DNA from: Bacillota bacterium
GTDB taxonomy: Bacteria > Bacillota_I > Bacilli_A > RF39 > UBA660
Reading direction: 5' to 3'
Length of the DNA: 64,000 nt
Assembly (NCBI GenBank): GCA_015059495.1
Contig: SVAI01000001.1
Span: 985,811-1,049,810 of the forward strand
Each line of letters opens with the position of its first letter. Within the stretch, counting starts at the first letter, position 1. A program made the translations under genes and the position numbers. The notes under the pieces were generated by a model. It worked only from the letters and a program-made list of their open reading frames with translations. It searched no databases and was not told where the DNA came from. Of the stretch, positions 51,402 through 61,731 are shown in pieces.

Positions 51402-51818
51402 TTAACTTCTCATTTTTTTAAAAAAATCATTAAATAATTCATTAATTTTATTCTTATATTCACTATTTGAATCAATCTTAATAAAATTATTATTAATAAT
51501 ACCATCTTGATCAAATAAATAATATACTTTATCAATTCTAGATTCATTTATTACACTAGAACACATATTACATGGTTTTAATGTACTAATTAATATACAA
51601 TTATCCAATCTCCAGTCTTTTAAAAACTTTTCAGCTTGTTTTATAGCATTAATTTCTGCATGACCACAAACATTATGACTAGATTGACGTGTATTATATC
51701 CTTTTCCTATGACCTTATCATTATAAATTACTATAGATCCTACAGGTATTTCACCTTTTTTATACGATTTTAATACTAATTTATATAATAATGGCATATA
51801 TTTATCTATATCTATCAT
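51402..51818 (-). CDS. tadA: tRNA adenosine(34) deaminase
   Basis: 138 residues. The zinc-deaminase motifs HAEINAI and PCNMC are present, with KGEIPVGSIV and a family-typical N-terminus. It makes inosine at the wobble base of tRNA-Arg. AGGTGAT precedes the ATG. In Bacillus tadA, SRP RNA and dnaX are likewise neighbours. It is bracketed by parS sites 3 and 4. Confidence 0.95.
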   Translation of the reverse strand: MIDIDKYMPLLYKLVLKSYKKGEIPVGSIVIYNDKVIGKGYNTRQSSHNVCGHAEINAIKQAEKFLKDWRLDNCILISTLKPCNMCSSVINESRIDKVYYLFDQDGIINNNFIKIDSNSEYKNKINELFNDFFKKMRS

Positions 51819-51829
51819 CTTATCACCTA

Positions 51830-51845
51830 TGTTTCACGTGAAACA
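51830..51845. promoter_or_regulatory. parS: parS site 4
   Basis: TGTTTCACGTGAAACA in the short leader of tadA, 11 bp upstream of its start codon. Confidence 0.93.
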
Positions 51846-51848
51846 TTT

Positions 51849-51862
51849 ATTTCCCGGGAAAT
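51849..51862. promoter_or_regulatory. Noc-binding-site-like palindrome (perfect)
   Basis: ATTTCCCGGGAAAT, 3 bp from parS site 4. Confidence 0.75.
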
Positions 51863-51892
51863 ATTTTTATCACGTTGTTAATAAATAAAAAA

Positions 51893-51965
51893 GGTGCACA
51901 CAAGTAGTGATTGATGTGGCTGCTGTGTTCCCACTCTGACCAGGTTACAATATACTTGTTGCACG
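51893..51965 (-). ncRNA. ffs: Signal recognition particle RNA, small type
   Basis: The minus strand contains the invariant SRP loop region: CCTGGTCAGAGTGGGAAC followed by ACAGCAGCCA. The ends pair (GTGCA.CAAGTA with TACTTG.GTGCAC) and are followed by a run of six T. At about 73 nt it is the short bacterial form without the Alu part. It binds Ffh to target membrane proteins. It has its own promoter and lies between gyrA and tadA. Confidence 0.95.
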
Positions 51966-51970
51966 TATAT

Positions 51971-51999
51971 ATAATATCATTGTTAATAAATAATATCAA
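51971..51999 (-). promoter_or_regulatory. Promoter of the SRP RNA
   Basis: On the minus strand TTGATA (51994-51999), a 17-bp spacer and TATTAT (51971-51976). The RNA starts about 7 bases further on. Confidence 0.85.
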
Positions 52000-52001
52000 A
52001 T

Positions 52002-52027
52002 AAAAAAGAGTGATTATTCACTCTTTT
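52002..52027 (-). terminator. Terminator of gyrB-gyrA
   Basis: AAAAGAGTGA, loop TTAT, TCACTCTTTT. It overlaps the end of gyrA and the upstream side of the SRP promoter. Confidence 0.8.
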
Positions 52028-54509
52028 CTTCAGTTTGAACGTTTTCTACTGTTTCTGTAGCTACTTCTTCAGTAGATTCAGTATTATTTTCGTCATTATT
52101 GTTATCATCCGCAATAATTAAACACATACTAGATACTTTTTGTTCATTTTTTAAGTTAATAAGTCTTACACCTTGAGTTACACGTCCAAGTGTTGATATT
52201 TGACCTATAGGCATACGCATTACAGTACCAGCATCTGTTACAATTACAGCATCTGTAGAGTTTCCAACGATTTTGAATGTGCATAAGTTACCATTCTTTT
52301 CAGTAAGGTTAAGTGCTTTAACACCTTTAGATCCTCTAGATGTTTCTCTATATTCTTTTACGAAAGTTTGTTTGCCATAACCTTTATTTGTAATTAATAA
52401 TATCTTATCATCATCTTTAGCTACATCTGCACTAATACATTTAGCGTTTTCACCTAGGTTAACACCTTTAACACCAGTAGCAGTTCTACCCATGTTTCTT
52501 AACTTATCTTCATGGAATTTAACTAATCTACCTTCACTTGTAGCAAGTAATATGTATTCATTAGCTTTTGCTTGTTTAACTGTTAATAACTCATCATCAT
52601 CTCTTAATGATAATGCAATCTTACCATTCTTTCTAATATTATCATATTCAGATAAAGCAGTCTTCTTAACGATACCATTCTTAGTTACAAATACTAATGA
52701 AGCATCTTTTTCGTCTCTACCTACTGAAATAACACTAGAAACTTCTTCATCTTTTTCAATTGGTATTAAATTAATAATAGGTAATCCCTTAGATTGTCTA
52801 CCAAATTCAGGAATTTCATAACCTTTTAATCTATAAACTTTACCTTTTGATGTGAATATCATTAAGAAATCATGAGTAGACATGTTAATAATTTGTTGAA
52901 CAAAGTCTTCATCATTAATTGCCATACCTTTAACTCCAACACCACCACGGTTTTGAACTTTAAATGTATCAGCAGTAGTTCTCTTAATATATCCCTTAGA
53001 TGTAACAGCAATCATTACATTTTCTTCAGGAATTAATGATTCATCTTCGATGAAATCAACTGCAGTCATATCGATGTTAGTTCTTCTTTCATCTGCATAT
53101 TTATCTTTAATTTCTAATAATTCTTTCTTAATAATAGCTAAAATCTTATCTTCAGAAGCTAAAATACTCTTTAATTCTTCAATTTTAGCATGTAATTCAT
53201 TTAATTCATCTTCAATTTGATCTTTAGACATATGAGTTAATCTTCTTAACTTCATTTCTAAGATAGCATTAGTTTGAACTTCATCTAAATTAAATCTTTC
53301 ACATAACTTTCTAGTTGCTTCTTCATCAGTTTTAGATTCTTTAATAATCTTAACTACTTCGTCAATATTATCAATAGCAACCTTTAAACCTTCTAAAATA
53401 TGTGCTCTTTCTTCAGCTTTCTTTAAATCAAATTGTGTTCTTCTAACAATAACATCTCTTTGGAATGATATATATTTACTAATAATATCCTTTAATCCAA
53501 GAGTTTTAGGTATTTTATTATCAATCATTAAAAGGATAATACCATAAGTAGTTTGGAAATCTGTATGTTTATATAGATTATTAAGCACTACTTGAGCGTT
53601 TGCATCTCTTTTTAATGTAATAGTTATCTTTCCATGTTTTAAGTCGCTATGGTAGTCAGAAATACCCTCTAAGACCTTATTGTGAACAAGTTCTGCAACT
53701 TTATTTTTAAGATCTAAAGTATTTACTCCATAAGGAACTTCACTAACAACTATTTGATATTTACCATTATGTTCTTCAATTTCAGCTTTAGCTCTAACAG
53801 TAATAATACCTCTACCTGTTTCATAAGCTTTTTTAATACCACTATTTCCTAAAATTGTTCCACCTGTAGGAAAATCTGGTCCTTTAATATATTGCATTAA
53901 TCCTAAAGTATCAATATCAGGATTATCAATATAAGCAACACATCCATCAATAACTTCACCTAAGTTATGAGGAGGAATATTAGTTGCCATACCAACTGCA
54001 ATACCTGTAGTACCATTAACTAAGATATTAGGGAATCTAGAAGGTAAAACTTCAGGTTCTTTTTCAGTTTCATCAAAGTTAGGTACCATATTAACTGTAT
54101 CTTTTTGAATATCTCTTAACATTTCATTACTAATTTTAGATAATCTTGATTCAGTATAACGCATGGCAGCAGCACCATCGCCATCCATATTACCAAAGTT
54201 ACCATGTCCATCAACTAGTGGACAACGATAAGAGAAATCTTGTGCCATTCTAACCATAGCTTCATAAATAGATGAATCACCGTGTGGATGGTATTTACCC
54301 ATAACATCTCCGACGATTCTTGCACTCTTAACATGAATCTTATCTGAAGTATGTCCTTCTTCCCACATTCCGTATAAAATACGTCTATGAACTGGTTTTA
54401 AACCATCTCTTAAGTCTGGAATAGCACGAGCTGTAATAACTGAGGCAGCATAGTCAGTAAATGATTTACTAACCTCATCAACAATATTATTTTCCTTTAA
54501 ATTATCCAT
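52014..54509 (-). CDS. gyrA: DNA gyrase subunit A
   Basis: 831 residues. Breakage-reunion domain with [22 protein letters not shown] and the active tyrosine in [10 protein letters not shown]; the quinolone region reads [17 protein letters not shown]. Six-bladed C-terminal beta-pinwheel with a GyrA-box-like RQSKGLP, and an acidic tail. With GyrB it introduces negative supercoils. It is 15 bases downstream of gyrB. Confidence 0.98.
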   Translation of the reverse strand: MDNLKENNIVDEVSKSFTDYAASVITARAIPDLRDGLKPVHRRILYGMWEEGHTSDKIHVKSARIVGDVMGKYHPHGDSSIYEAMVRMAQDFSYRCPLVDGHGNFGNMDGDGAAAMRYTESRLSKISNEMLRDIQKDTVNMVPNFDETEKEPEVLPSRFPNILVNGTTGIAVGMATNIPPHNLGEVIDGCVAYIDNPDIDTLGLMQYIKGPDFPTGGTILGNSGIKKAYETGRGIITVRAKAEIEEHNGKYQIVVSEVPYGVNTLDLKNKVAELVHNKVLEGISDYHSDLKHGKITITLKRDANAQVVLNNLYKHTDFQTTYGIILLMIDNKIPKTLGLKDIISKYISFQRDVIVRRTQFDLKKAEERAHILEGLKVAIDNIDEVVKIIKESKTDEEATRKLCERFNLDEVQTNAILEMKLRRLTHMSKDQIEDELNELHAKIEELKSILASEDKILAIIKKELLEIKDKYADERRTNIDMTAVDFIEDESLIPEENVMIAVTSKGYIKRTTADTFKVQNRGGVGVKGMAINDEDFVQQIINMSTHDFLMIFTSKGKVYRLKGYEIPEFGRQSKGLPIINLIPIEKDEEVSSVISVGRDEKDASLVFVTKNGIVKKTALSEYDNIRKNGKIALSLRDDDELLTVKQAKANEYILLATSEGRLVKFHEDKLRNMGRTATGVKGVNLGENAKCISADVAKDDDKILLITNKGYGKQTFVKEYRETSRGSKGVKALNLTEKNGNLCTFKIVGNSTDAVIVTDAGTVMRMPIGQISTLGRVTQGVRLINLKNEQKVSSMCLIIADDNNNDENNTESTEEVATETVENVQTEEKSE

Positions 54510-54524
54510 ATACTACCTCACCTC

Positions 54525-56438
54525 CTATATATCTAAGTTTGCATATTCTGCATGTTCTTCAATAAACTTACGTCTAGGTTCTACTTCTTCACCCATTAAA
54601 GTTGTGAATATCTCATCTGCAGCCATAGCATCCTCAACAGTAATCTTTCTAAGTACACGTTTATTAATATCCATTGTTGTATCAAATAATTCTTCAGCAT
54701 CCATTTCTCCTAAACCTTTCATACGTCCTATAACTGGCTTAACATTTCCTGGAATTTCAGCTAATTTAACTTTTAATTCAGCTTCATCTAGTGCATAAGT
54801 AACATTTTTACCGTACTTAATACTAAATAATGGTGGTTGAGCAGCATATACATGTCCTGCTTCAACAATAGGTCTAAAGAATCTATAGAATAATGTTAAT
54901 AAAAGTACACGAATATGAGAACCATCAACATCGGCATCAGTCATAATAACAATTTTGTCATATCTTAACTTACTAAGATCAAAATCATCACCAATACCAG
55001 TACCAAATGCAGTAATAATAGTTCTAATTTCTTCATTAGATAATGCTTTATCTAATCTAGCTTTTTCAACATTTAAAATCTTACCTCTTAAAGGAAGAAT
55101 AGCTTGTGTCATTGAATCTCTACCTTTTTTAGCAGATCCACCGGCACTATCTCCCTCTACTAAGAATATTTCACATTCTTTAGGATCTTTACTCTTACAA
55201 TCACTTAACTTACCATAGAAGTTAGTAACATCTAAATCAGTCTTTCTTCTAGTTAATTCTCTAGCTTTCTTAGCAGCTATTCTAGCATTAGATGCTAAAA
55301 TAGATTTTTCTACTATAACTTTAGCTTGATCAGGATTTTCCATTAAGAATCTTTCAAATCCTTTAGCAAATATATCAGAAGCTATCTTTCTAACTTCACT
55401 ATTACCTAATTTAGTCTTAGTTTGACCTTCAAATTGTGGATTAGGATGTTTACAAGAAACAATCATTGTTAAACCTTCTCTAACATCATCACCAGTTAAT
55501 GAATCATCACTATCTTTTAATATTTTAGCTTGTTTACCATAACTGTTAATAATTCTAGTTAAAGCTTGTTTAACACCATCTTCGTGTGTTCCACCTTCTG
55601 TAGTATGAATATTGTTAGTAAATGAATAGATTTGAGATTGATATGAATTGTTATATTGACAAGCAACTTCAATAACAATATCATCTTCTTTACCTTCTAC
55701 ATAAATAACATCATTTTGAATAACAGTATTATTTTTATTTAACATATTAACATATTCAATAATACCACCATTATATAGATATTCTACCTTTTGAGCTGGT
55801 TCTTCTCTTAAATCAGATAAAGTAATTCTAATACCTTTATTTAAGAAAGCCATTTCTTGTAATCTTTTAGCTAATGTATTCCATTCATATACAGTTGTTT
55901 CAAAAACTGTTGGATCTGCATGGAATCTAACTGTTGTACCAGTTCTATTAACATCACAATCTCCAATAATCTTCATTGGTTCAACTGGATGTCCACCGTT
56001 TTCAAATCTTTGGAAATGAACCTTTCCTTCTCTATATACTGTTACTTCTAAAAAATCTGATAAGGCATTAACTACAGATGCACCTACACCATGTAGACCA
56101 CCGGATACCTTATATCCGCCACCACCAAATTTACCACCAGCATGTAAAACAGTAAAAATTGTTTCAATTGTGGATAAACCAGTCTTAGCATTAATACCTG
56201 TTGGCATACCTCTACCATCATCTTTAACTTCAATTACATTACCTGGTAAAACTGATACTTCAATATCATCACAATAACCAGCTAATGCTTCATCAACAGC
56301 ATTATCAACAATTTCCCATACTAAATGATGTAAACCAGTAATATTTGTATTACCTATATACATACCAGGTCTTTTTCTAACAGCTTCTAAACCTTCTAAT
56401 ACCTGTATAGCATTATCTCCATAATTATTTTCTTTCAT
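54525..56438 (-). CDS. gyrB: DNA gyrase subunit B
   Basis: 637 residues. ATPase domain ([47 protein letters not shown]) and Toprim domain with [14 protein letters not shown] and [16 protein letters not shown] precedes the ATG. It is between recF and gyrA, the standard order. Confidence 0.98.
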   Translation of the reverse strand: MKENNYGDNAIQVLEGLEAVRKRPGMYIGNTNITGLHHLVWEIVDNAVDEALAGYCDDIEVSVLPGNVIEVKDDGRGMPTGINAKTGLSTIETIFTVLHAGGKFGGGGYKVSGGLHGVGASVVNALSDFLEVTVYREGKVHFQRFENGGHPVEPMKIIGDCDVNRTGTTVRFHADPTVFETTVYEWNTLAKRLQEMAFLNKGIRITLSDLREEPAQKVEYLYNGGIIEYVNMLNKNNTVIQNDVIYVEGKEDDIVIEVACQYNNSYQSQIYSFTNNIHTTEGGTHEDGVKQALTRIINSYGKQAKILKDSDDSLTGDDVREGLTMIVSCKHPNPQFEGQTKTKLGNSEVRKIASDIFAKGFERFLMENPDQAKVIVEKSILASNARIAAKKARELTRRKTDLDVTNFYGKLSDCKSKDPKECEIFLVEGDSAGGSAKKGRDSMTQAILPLRGKILNVEKARLDKALSNEEIRTIITAFGTGIGDDFDLSKLRYDKIVIMTDADVDGSHIRVLLLTLFYRFFRPIVEAGHVYAAQPPLFSIKYGKNVTYALDEAELKVKLAEIPGNVKPVIGRMKGLGEMDAEELFDTTMDINKRVLRKITVEDAMAADEIFTTLMGEEVEPRRKFIEEHAEYANLDI

Positions 56439-56440
56439 TT

Positions 56441-57526
56441 TTAAACCTCCTCAACTTTACCATCAGTCACATGAAATACTTTAGAATTCTTAATAATTGA
56501 ATTATTAATCTTATCAATTTCAGTTGTAGTAATAAATGTTTGAATATCATTATCAATAATACTTAATATATTATTAATCTTTTCAACATCAAGTTCACTA
56601 AATAAATCATCTAATATTAATATTGGTAATTTTCCTATATTATCTTTAAATACACTTATTTCAGCTAATTTATACGCTATAATAGCATTCTTTTGTTGTC
56701 CTTCACTTCCATATTCTTTTAAATCTTTATTTTTAAATTTAAAATATATATCATCATGATGTACACCAAATCTAGTAATACCAAATAACATATCTTTTTC
56801 TTGATTCTCTTTATACTTTTTCTTAATCTTATCAATATCTAATTCATTATAATCACTAATATATTCAACAGATATATCTTTAATATTACATATATCTTCA
56901 TATATCTTAGTAATATACTTATTAATACTCTTTATATAATTAACCCTATATTCATGTATTTTAAGCCCTAAATCAATTAATTGATCAGTTAATACATCTA
57001 GATAGTCTTTAGACATATTTGAGTTAATATAAAGTGTTTTAAGGTATGAATTACGTTGTTTTAATATCTTATTATAATTACTTAAATATTTAAGATATTG
57101 ATTATCAAATTGTGATATTGAAACATTTAACAACTTTCTTCTAATACTAGGAGAATCTTTTATTATTTGTAAATCATTTGGATTAAATAGAACAATCTTA
57201 ATTTTAGATATATAATCACTTATTTTTTTATAGTTATTATTATCTACTTTAACCAATTTACCAGACTTAGTAATATTTATTTGATAATTATTATTTATTT
57301 CATCTTTAACAGTACCAACTATCTTAGTATAATCACTATTATCTTTAAGTAATATTTTCTCATTATTACTTCTAAAAGACTTAGTTAAAGCTAATACGTA
57401 AATAGCCTCAATTAAGTTAGTTTTACCCATTCCATTTTTACCATAAATAATATTATTTTTAGAAAATTTAAGATTAATTGAATCATAATTTCTAAAATTT
57501 ACCAATTTTAAATCTACTAATTGCAT
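56441..57526 (-). CDS. recF: DNA replication and repair protein RecF
   Basis: 361 residues. Walker [15 protein letters not shown], signature [19 protein letters not shown] and Walker [14 protein letters not shown]. It loads RecA on gapped DNA. It is 2 bases upstream of gyrB. Confidence 0.97.
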   Translation of the reverse strand: MQLVDLKLVNFRNYDSINLKFSKNNIIYGKNGMGKTNLIEAIYVLALTKSFRSNNEKILLKDNSDYTKIVGTVKDEINNNYQINITKSGKLVKVDNNNYKKISDYISKIKIVLFNPNDLQIIKDSPSIRRKLLNVSISQFDNQYLKYLSNYNKILKQRNSYLKTLYINSNMSKDYLDVLTDQLIDLGLKIHEYRVNYIKSINKYITKIYEDICNIKDISVEYISDYNELDIDKIKKKYKENQEKDMLFGITRFGVHHDDIYFKFKNKDLKEYGSEGQQKNAIIAYKLAEISVFKDNIGKLPILILDDLFSELDVEKINNILSIIDNDIQTFITTTEIDKINNSIIKNSKVFHVTDGKVEEV

Positions 57527-57621
57527 AAATTGTCCTCTTTTAAGTCAAATAATCAAAATAATAGGTACAATAATACTCCTATACCTATTACAATTATAAC
57601 ACAAAATAGACTATTTTTTTA

Positions 57622-58092
57622 CTATTTTTTTGATTTTTTGCCCATTTTTTCACCTTTTCTGGTAGTTAATAAATATTGTAATCTAGATGAACGTAAAACT
57701 TGATTATCTAACATACCATAAGAGATAGGTAAAACAACGATTTGACCGTCATTAAACACTAATTTTGAACCCTCATTATGCTTTTCATAATGGTCAATAT
57801 TATTAAGTGAAATCCAAGAACATGAAGCAAGTCTTGGTGAAGCAGTTGGAAAGAAAATAATTGAATTAGATTCTTCTACTAAAATAGGTAATTTATGAGT
57901 TAAATTTAATATCCTAGCAGAACTAGCTTTTCTACCTTCAAAATTACTACCAAAGTATAAACAACTATCTTCCATTATCTTATCTACACTTTCTTTAACT
58001 ATATATTTATTATCACTTTCATATACTATAGATTCATTCTCACTTTTAGGAATAATAGCTAAAGTATCACTATTTATTTCATATGATTCCAT
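57622..58092 (-). CDS. comK: ComK-family competence transcription factor
   Basis: 156 residues from the ATG at 58092 (AAAGGGGGCG upstream). It aligns closely with Bacillus ComK: ESYEINSDTLAIIP, DSCLYFGSNFEGRKASSARILNLTHKLPILVEESNSIIFFPTASPR.ASCSWISL, GQIVVLPISYGMLDNQVLRSSRLQYLL. It is about 35 residues shorter at the C-terminus. In most Bacillota the gene between dnaN and recF is yaaA (S4 domain), so this position is unusual. ComK turns on DNA-uptake genes in Bacillus; the role here may be regulatory of other genes. Confidence 0.9.
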   Translation of the reverse strand: MESYEINSDTLAIIPKSENESIVYESDNKYIVKESVDKIMEDSCLYFGSNFEGRKASSARILNLTHKLPILVEESNSIIFFPTASPRLASCSWISLNNIDHYEKHNEGSKLVFNDGQIVVLPISYGMLDNQVLRSSRLQYLLTTRKGEKMGKKSKK

Positions 58093-58178
58093 CAAATTCG
58101 CCCCCTTTCATTTAAAATGTCTCTAAAATATCAAATATTTATGTCGATATTTGTCATAATTTGTCGATAACTATAAAT

Positions 58179-58187
58179 TTATCCACA
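58179..58187 (+). promoter_or_regulatory. Consensus DnaA box
   Basis: TTATCCACA between comK and dnaN. Confidence 0.6.
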
Positions 58188-58192
58188 AAAAA

Positions 58193-58214
58193 AAGCAAAT
58201 ATTTAAATTTGCTT
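58193..58214 (-). terminator. Terminator of dnaN
   Basis: AAGCAAAT and ATTTGCTT pair around ATTTAA, with a T-run on the minus strand. Confidence 0.65.
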
Positions 58215-58218
58215 AATT

Positions 58219-59334
58219 TTAATATGTCTTAATTGGTAATATTAATTGAATTAATGATTCATCTTCAGTTGATTTAATAACTATTGGTTTAGTATCACCA
58301 TTTAATAATATTAATATTTCTTCATCTTTAAATGTTTTTAATGCTTCTAACATATATCTAGCACTAAATGAAATATCAAATTCTTCATTAGTATTACTTT
58401 CAACACTTAATTGTTCATTAGATGATCCTTGTTCTGCAATAGATGAAATATTAAGTGAATTATTAGCTAAATGCATCTTAATAATATTCTTATCTCTACT
58501 ATTAGTTAATAATGCCGCTCTAACTACTGCACTATTATAATCTTTTAAATTAGTATTTAACATAATATTAAATTCACTAGGTATTAAATTAGTAGTATTT
58601 GGATAAGTACCTGCTAATAGATTACTTTGGAATGTAATATTCTTATAATTAAATATAATCTTGTTATTAAATATGTGAATAGTTAAATCTTCATCATCTG
58701 TTAATATCTTATCTAATTCTAATACATTCTTACCAGGTACTACTATATTAATATCTTCACTAATAGCATTATCTAATTTTATAGTCTTCTTAGCTAATCT
58801 ATAAGAATCAGTAGCAATACATTCTAATATATCACCTATTATCTTAATATTAATACCAGTAAGTAATGGTCTTAATTCTTGAGTAGATATAGCAAATACT
58901 GTTTGAGATATAATAGTTTTAAATACATCACTCTTAATAACAATAGGATTCTTATTTTCTTCTATCTTAACATTAGGATATTCACTAGGATCATAACAAT
59001 TTAAATTATATTTACTATTACCAGATGAAATATTAATCTTTAAACCTTCTAATACTTCAAATTCTATTTTATCTTCTGGCATATTTCTAATAATATCTAT
59101 TAATCTATCACTAGATACTACAATATTACCAAAACTATCAACACTATCAATATCTTCTTTTTTAATTAATGATTTAATTAATAAGTCACTATCACTAGCT
59201 GTTAATAATAAACCATCTTCATTTAATTCTAATTTAATACCATTTAATATAGGTATAATATTTTTAGATGATATAGCTCTACATACATTTACTATATTCT
59301 CTAATATTAAATTTTTATCGATTGTAAATTTCAT
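58219..59334 (-). CDS. dnaN: DNA polymerase III beta subunit (sliding clamp)
   Basis: 371 residues, full length, with the three clamp domains and family segments ISSKNIIPILNGIKLEL, GTYPNT and the C-terminal LILPIKTY. It rings DNA and holds polymerase and repair proteins. GAAGG precedes the ATG. It follows dnaA after a spacer with a DnaA box. Confidence 0.98.
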   Translation of the reverse strand: MKFTIDKNLILENIVNVCRAISSKNIIPILNGIKLELNEDGLLLTASDSDLLIKSLIKKEDIDSVDSFGNIVVSSDRLIDIIRNMPEDKIEFEVLEGLKINISSGNSKYNLNCYDPSEYPNVKIEENKNPIVIKSDVFKTIISQTVFAISTQELRPLLTGINIKIIGDILECIATDSYRLAKKTIKLDNAISEDINIVVPGKNVLELDKILTDDEDLTIHIFNNKIIFNYKNITFQSNLLAGTYPNTTNLIPSEFNIMLNTNLKDYNSAVVRAALLTNSRDKNIIKMHLANNSLNISSIAEQGSSNEQLSVESNTNEEFDISFSARYMLEALKTFKDEEILILLNGDTKPIVIKSTEDESLIQLILPIKTY

Positions 59335-59470
59335 TTTTTTTCCTTCTTTCTTTTTATATTAAATAAAATAATAATTATAATAATACAGTTAATAATGTGT
59401 ATAACTTGTTTTTACCTTATAATATAAGGCTTTATATATGTTCATAACTATTTTTTTATTAACAAGTTAT
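59335..59470. promoter_or_regulatory. dnaA-dnaN spacer with DnaA box and palindrome
   Basis: It contains TGTGTATAA (59396-59404), the reverse complement of the DnaA box TTATACACA; a one-mismatch box TGTTCATAA (59439-59447); and the perfect palindrome CCTTATAATATAAGG (59415-59429). The last may be a hairpin or an operator that tunes dnaN. Confidence 0.6.
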
Positions 59471-60868
59471 CTACATTTTACTTTTTATTTCGTTAATAAT
59501 ATTTTGTAATTCTTTATTTTCTTTTAAATCTTCAGTTATTTTATCATATGCATGAATAACTGTTGAATGGTCTCTATTACCAAATTCTAAGCCTATTCTA
59601 GTAGTTGATTCTTCTGTTAACATTCTACATAAATACATACCTAACATTCTAGGATATGCAATAGGATTACTTCTTTTCTTACTCTTCATTGCTTCTACTG
59701 TTATTTCGTAATAATCAGCTACAGCCCTTTGAATAGTAGAAATTGAATTATTTGAATAAATATTAGCAGTTAAATCTCCACCTAAAGCTTCAGCAACAAA
59801 CTTTAGATCAATCTTTTCAGGTACATACATAGCTGTATAAGCCTCAACTCTAGTTATTGCTCCAATTAATGGTCTAATATCACCATCATATAAATTAGCA
59901 ATATAATCAATAGCATCTTCAGTAATAATCTTAGATATTGAATAACTCTTTAACTTTTCCTTTAATATTCTAACCTTTAAATCAAAATCAGGTGGGAATA
60001 TATCAACAGGTAGTGAATAAGTTAATCTACTCTTTAATCTTTCTTCTAATTTATTTAAATCTTTAGGAGAAGTATCTGAACTAATAACTATTTGTTTACC
60101 TTTATTATAGAACTCTTCAAATATTTGAAAGAACTCTTGTTGAGTCTTTTCAGCTCCAACTAGGAATTGAATATCATCAATAATTAATACATCAATATCC
60201 CAATATTTATTTCTAAAATACTTAGATTTATTAAATACTTCTTCTTTAGTACCACTAGTAATATTAATAAAATCATCTCTAAATGCTGCAGAAGTAGTAT
60301 ATAAAACTCTTAAATTAGAATTATCACTAATATAATTACCAATAGCGTGCATAAGATGGGTTTTACCAACACCACATTTACCAAATATAAATAATGGATT
60401 ATATATTTTACCTGGTTGTTGTGCTACTGCCATAGCAGTTGTCTTAGCAAACTTATTAGTATCACCAATAACATAGTTATCAAAAGTTAAATCTTTCTTT
60501 AAATTAGTATCAAACTTTCTTTCTTCTACAACTACATTATTAATAGGATTGTTATTAACTTCTACATTATTAACAACCCTTTCTTCATTATTAACTAGAT
60601 CTTGAATCTCTTCTTCTAAAAGTAATTGTATCTCATAAGTAATACCAGTAATCTCAAATAAAGCATCTACTAAAGTGTTATACCATTCTTCTTTAGAAAG
60701 TATTGCTTTATGAGTAAGCATTGGTACTTTAATGATGATTTTATTATTTTCTTGATCTAATTTATATAATTCTAAAGGTTTAATCCAAGTATTGAATGTA
60801 ACTGGACTTGACTTTTCTTCTAAAATAGACTGAAATTTCGACCATATATCGATCGCTACCAAAATCAT
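59471..60868 (-). CDS. dnaA: Chromosomal replication initiator DnaA
   Basis: 465 residues from the ATG at 60868; a TTG at 60862 is also possible because the AGGGTGGTGATG ribosome site overlaps the ATG. Domains: I (IDIWSKFQSILEEKSSPVTFNTWIKPL), an Asn/Glu-rich linker II, AAA+ domain III with Walker A GKCGVGKTH and IDDIQFL, and the DNA-binding domain IV with GNRDHSTVIHAY. It is the first gene left of oriC. Confidence 0.98.
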   Translation of the reverse strand: MILVAIDIWSKFQSILEEKSSPVTFNTWIKPLELYKLDQENNKIIIKVPMLTHKAILSKEEWYNTLVDALFEITGITYEIQLLLEEEIQDLVNNEERVVNNVEVNNNPINNVVVEERKFDTNLKKDLTFDNYVIGDTNKFAKTTAMAVAQQPGKIYNPLFIFGKCGVGKTHLMHAIGNYISDNSNLRVLYTTSAAFRDDFINITSGTKEEVFNKSKYFRNKYWDIDVLIIDDIQFLVGAEKTQQEFFQIFEEFYNKGKQIVISSDTSPKDLNKLEERLKSRLTYSLPVDIFPPDFDLKVRILKEKLKSYSISKIITEDAIDYIANLYDGDIRPLIGAITRVEAYTAMYVPEKIDLKFVAEALGGDLTANIYSNNSISTIQRAVADYYEITVEAMKSKKRSNPIAYPRMLGMYLCRMLTEESTTRIGLEFGNRDHSTVIHAYDKITEDLKENKELQNIINEIKSKM

Positions 60869-60874
60869 CACCAC

Positions 60875-61241
60875 CCTATAAAATACCGTCTACAACTCAA
60901 TTATAAATCATAAATTAAATTTTTCAAACACAAGATTTTCAAATTTAACTTATTCACAGGTTATACACAACAATATTCACAAATTAACACCTATAATATC
61001 GTAAAAAAATGAATTTATCAACAGTATTAACAAATTTTTTATCAACATGTAATTAACATGTGAATATACTTATTAACATAATCCACAATTTATTAACAAT
61101 ATACTTATTTTATAATATATTTTTTGTGAATATCTTGTTAATAATAATGTGAATATAATTTTTTAACCTATAAAACTTGACTTTTATCTATATATTATAG
61201 TACAATACCCTTGCAAAACTTTTAGATGTGGAGGTGCAATT
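60875..61241. other. oriC: Chromosomal replication origin oriC
   Basis: The region lies between the divergent dnaA and rpmH. It holds DnaA boxes TTATTCACA (60950-60958) and TTATACACA (60961-60969), and weaker ones at 60973-60981, 61015-61023 and 61039-61047 (TTATCAACA), 61070-61078, 61079-61087 (TAATCCACA) and 61090-61098. Inverted TGTGAATAT copies lie near 61059, 61124 and 61148. An almost pure A/T stretch (about 61090-61200) is the likely unwinding element. Genes on both sides run away from it. Confidence 0.9.
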
Positions 61242-61364
61242 ATGAAAAGAACTTATCAACCAAACAAAAGAAAAATGGCTAAGAAACATGGTTTTTTTGC
61301 AAGAAAAGAAACTAATATTTTAAATAGAAGAAGAGCTAAAGGTCGTAAAAAATTATGTAAATAA
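61242..61364 (+). CDS. rpmH: 50S ribosomal protein L34
   Basis: 40 residues: [22 protein letters not shown] then [18 protein letters not shown]. Compared with the usual 44 residues, four are missing in the middle (the K-N-G-R segment). GGAGGTG lies 6 bases before the ATG. It is the first gene right of oriC. A terminator follows directly, so rnpA is reached by read-through or its own promoter. Confidence 0.96.
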   Translation: MKRTYQPNKRKMAKKHGFFARKETNILNRRRAKGRKKLCK

Positions 61365-61388
61365 TCCACAAGTCTGTGGATTTTTTCT
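61364..61388 (+). terminator. Terminator or attenuator after rpmH
   Basis: AATCCACA, loop AGTC, TGTGGATT then TTTTT. Confidence 0.75.
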
Positions 61389-61403
61389 AAAGGGGATAAT
61401 TTT

Positions 61404-61730
61404 ATGAGGAAATATGAAGTAGTTAAAGAACATAAAGAATTTAATGATATAATCAATAACTCTAAATATATAAAGAATAATAACTTTGTTATATATTATA
61501 GAAATTCAGAATTTAATTATCCTAGATTTGGTATTGCTATATCAACAAAATTTGGAAAAGCACACATAAGAAACTATTATAAAAGAATAACAAGGAATAT
61601 AATTGATATTAATAAAAAATCATTTAAAAATAATATGGATTATATTATAATGATTAAGAAGAACTCATCTTTATCTAAATATAATGATTTAAAGGATAGT
61701 TTTGAAAACTTATTAAAGGAGCTTAATTAA
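61404..61730 (+). CDS. rnpA: Ribonuclease P protein component
   Basis: 108 residues. It matches RnpA: a variable N-terminus, FGIAISTKFGKAHIRNYYKRITRNI (the RNxxxR region that touches the RNA) and a helical end. It aids tRNA 5' processing. Only one base separates it from yidC. The order rpmH-rnpA-yidC-jag-mnmE is universal. Confidence 0.95.
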   Translation: MRKYEVVKEHKEFNDIINNSKYIKNNNFVIYYRNSEFNYPRFGIAISTKFGKAHIRNYYKRITRNIIDINKKSFKNNMDYIIMIKKNSSLSKYNDLKDSFENLLKELN

Positions 61731-61731
61731 T

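Noticed and set aside
52492-55218. Several long plus-strand open frames opposite gyrA and gyrB
   Set aside because: They are antisense to strongly conserved genes, with low-complexity Ser/Ile-rich products and no start signals.
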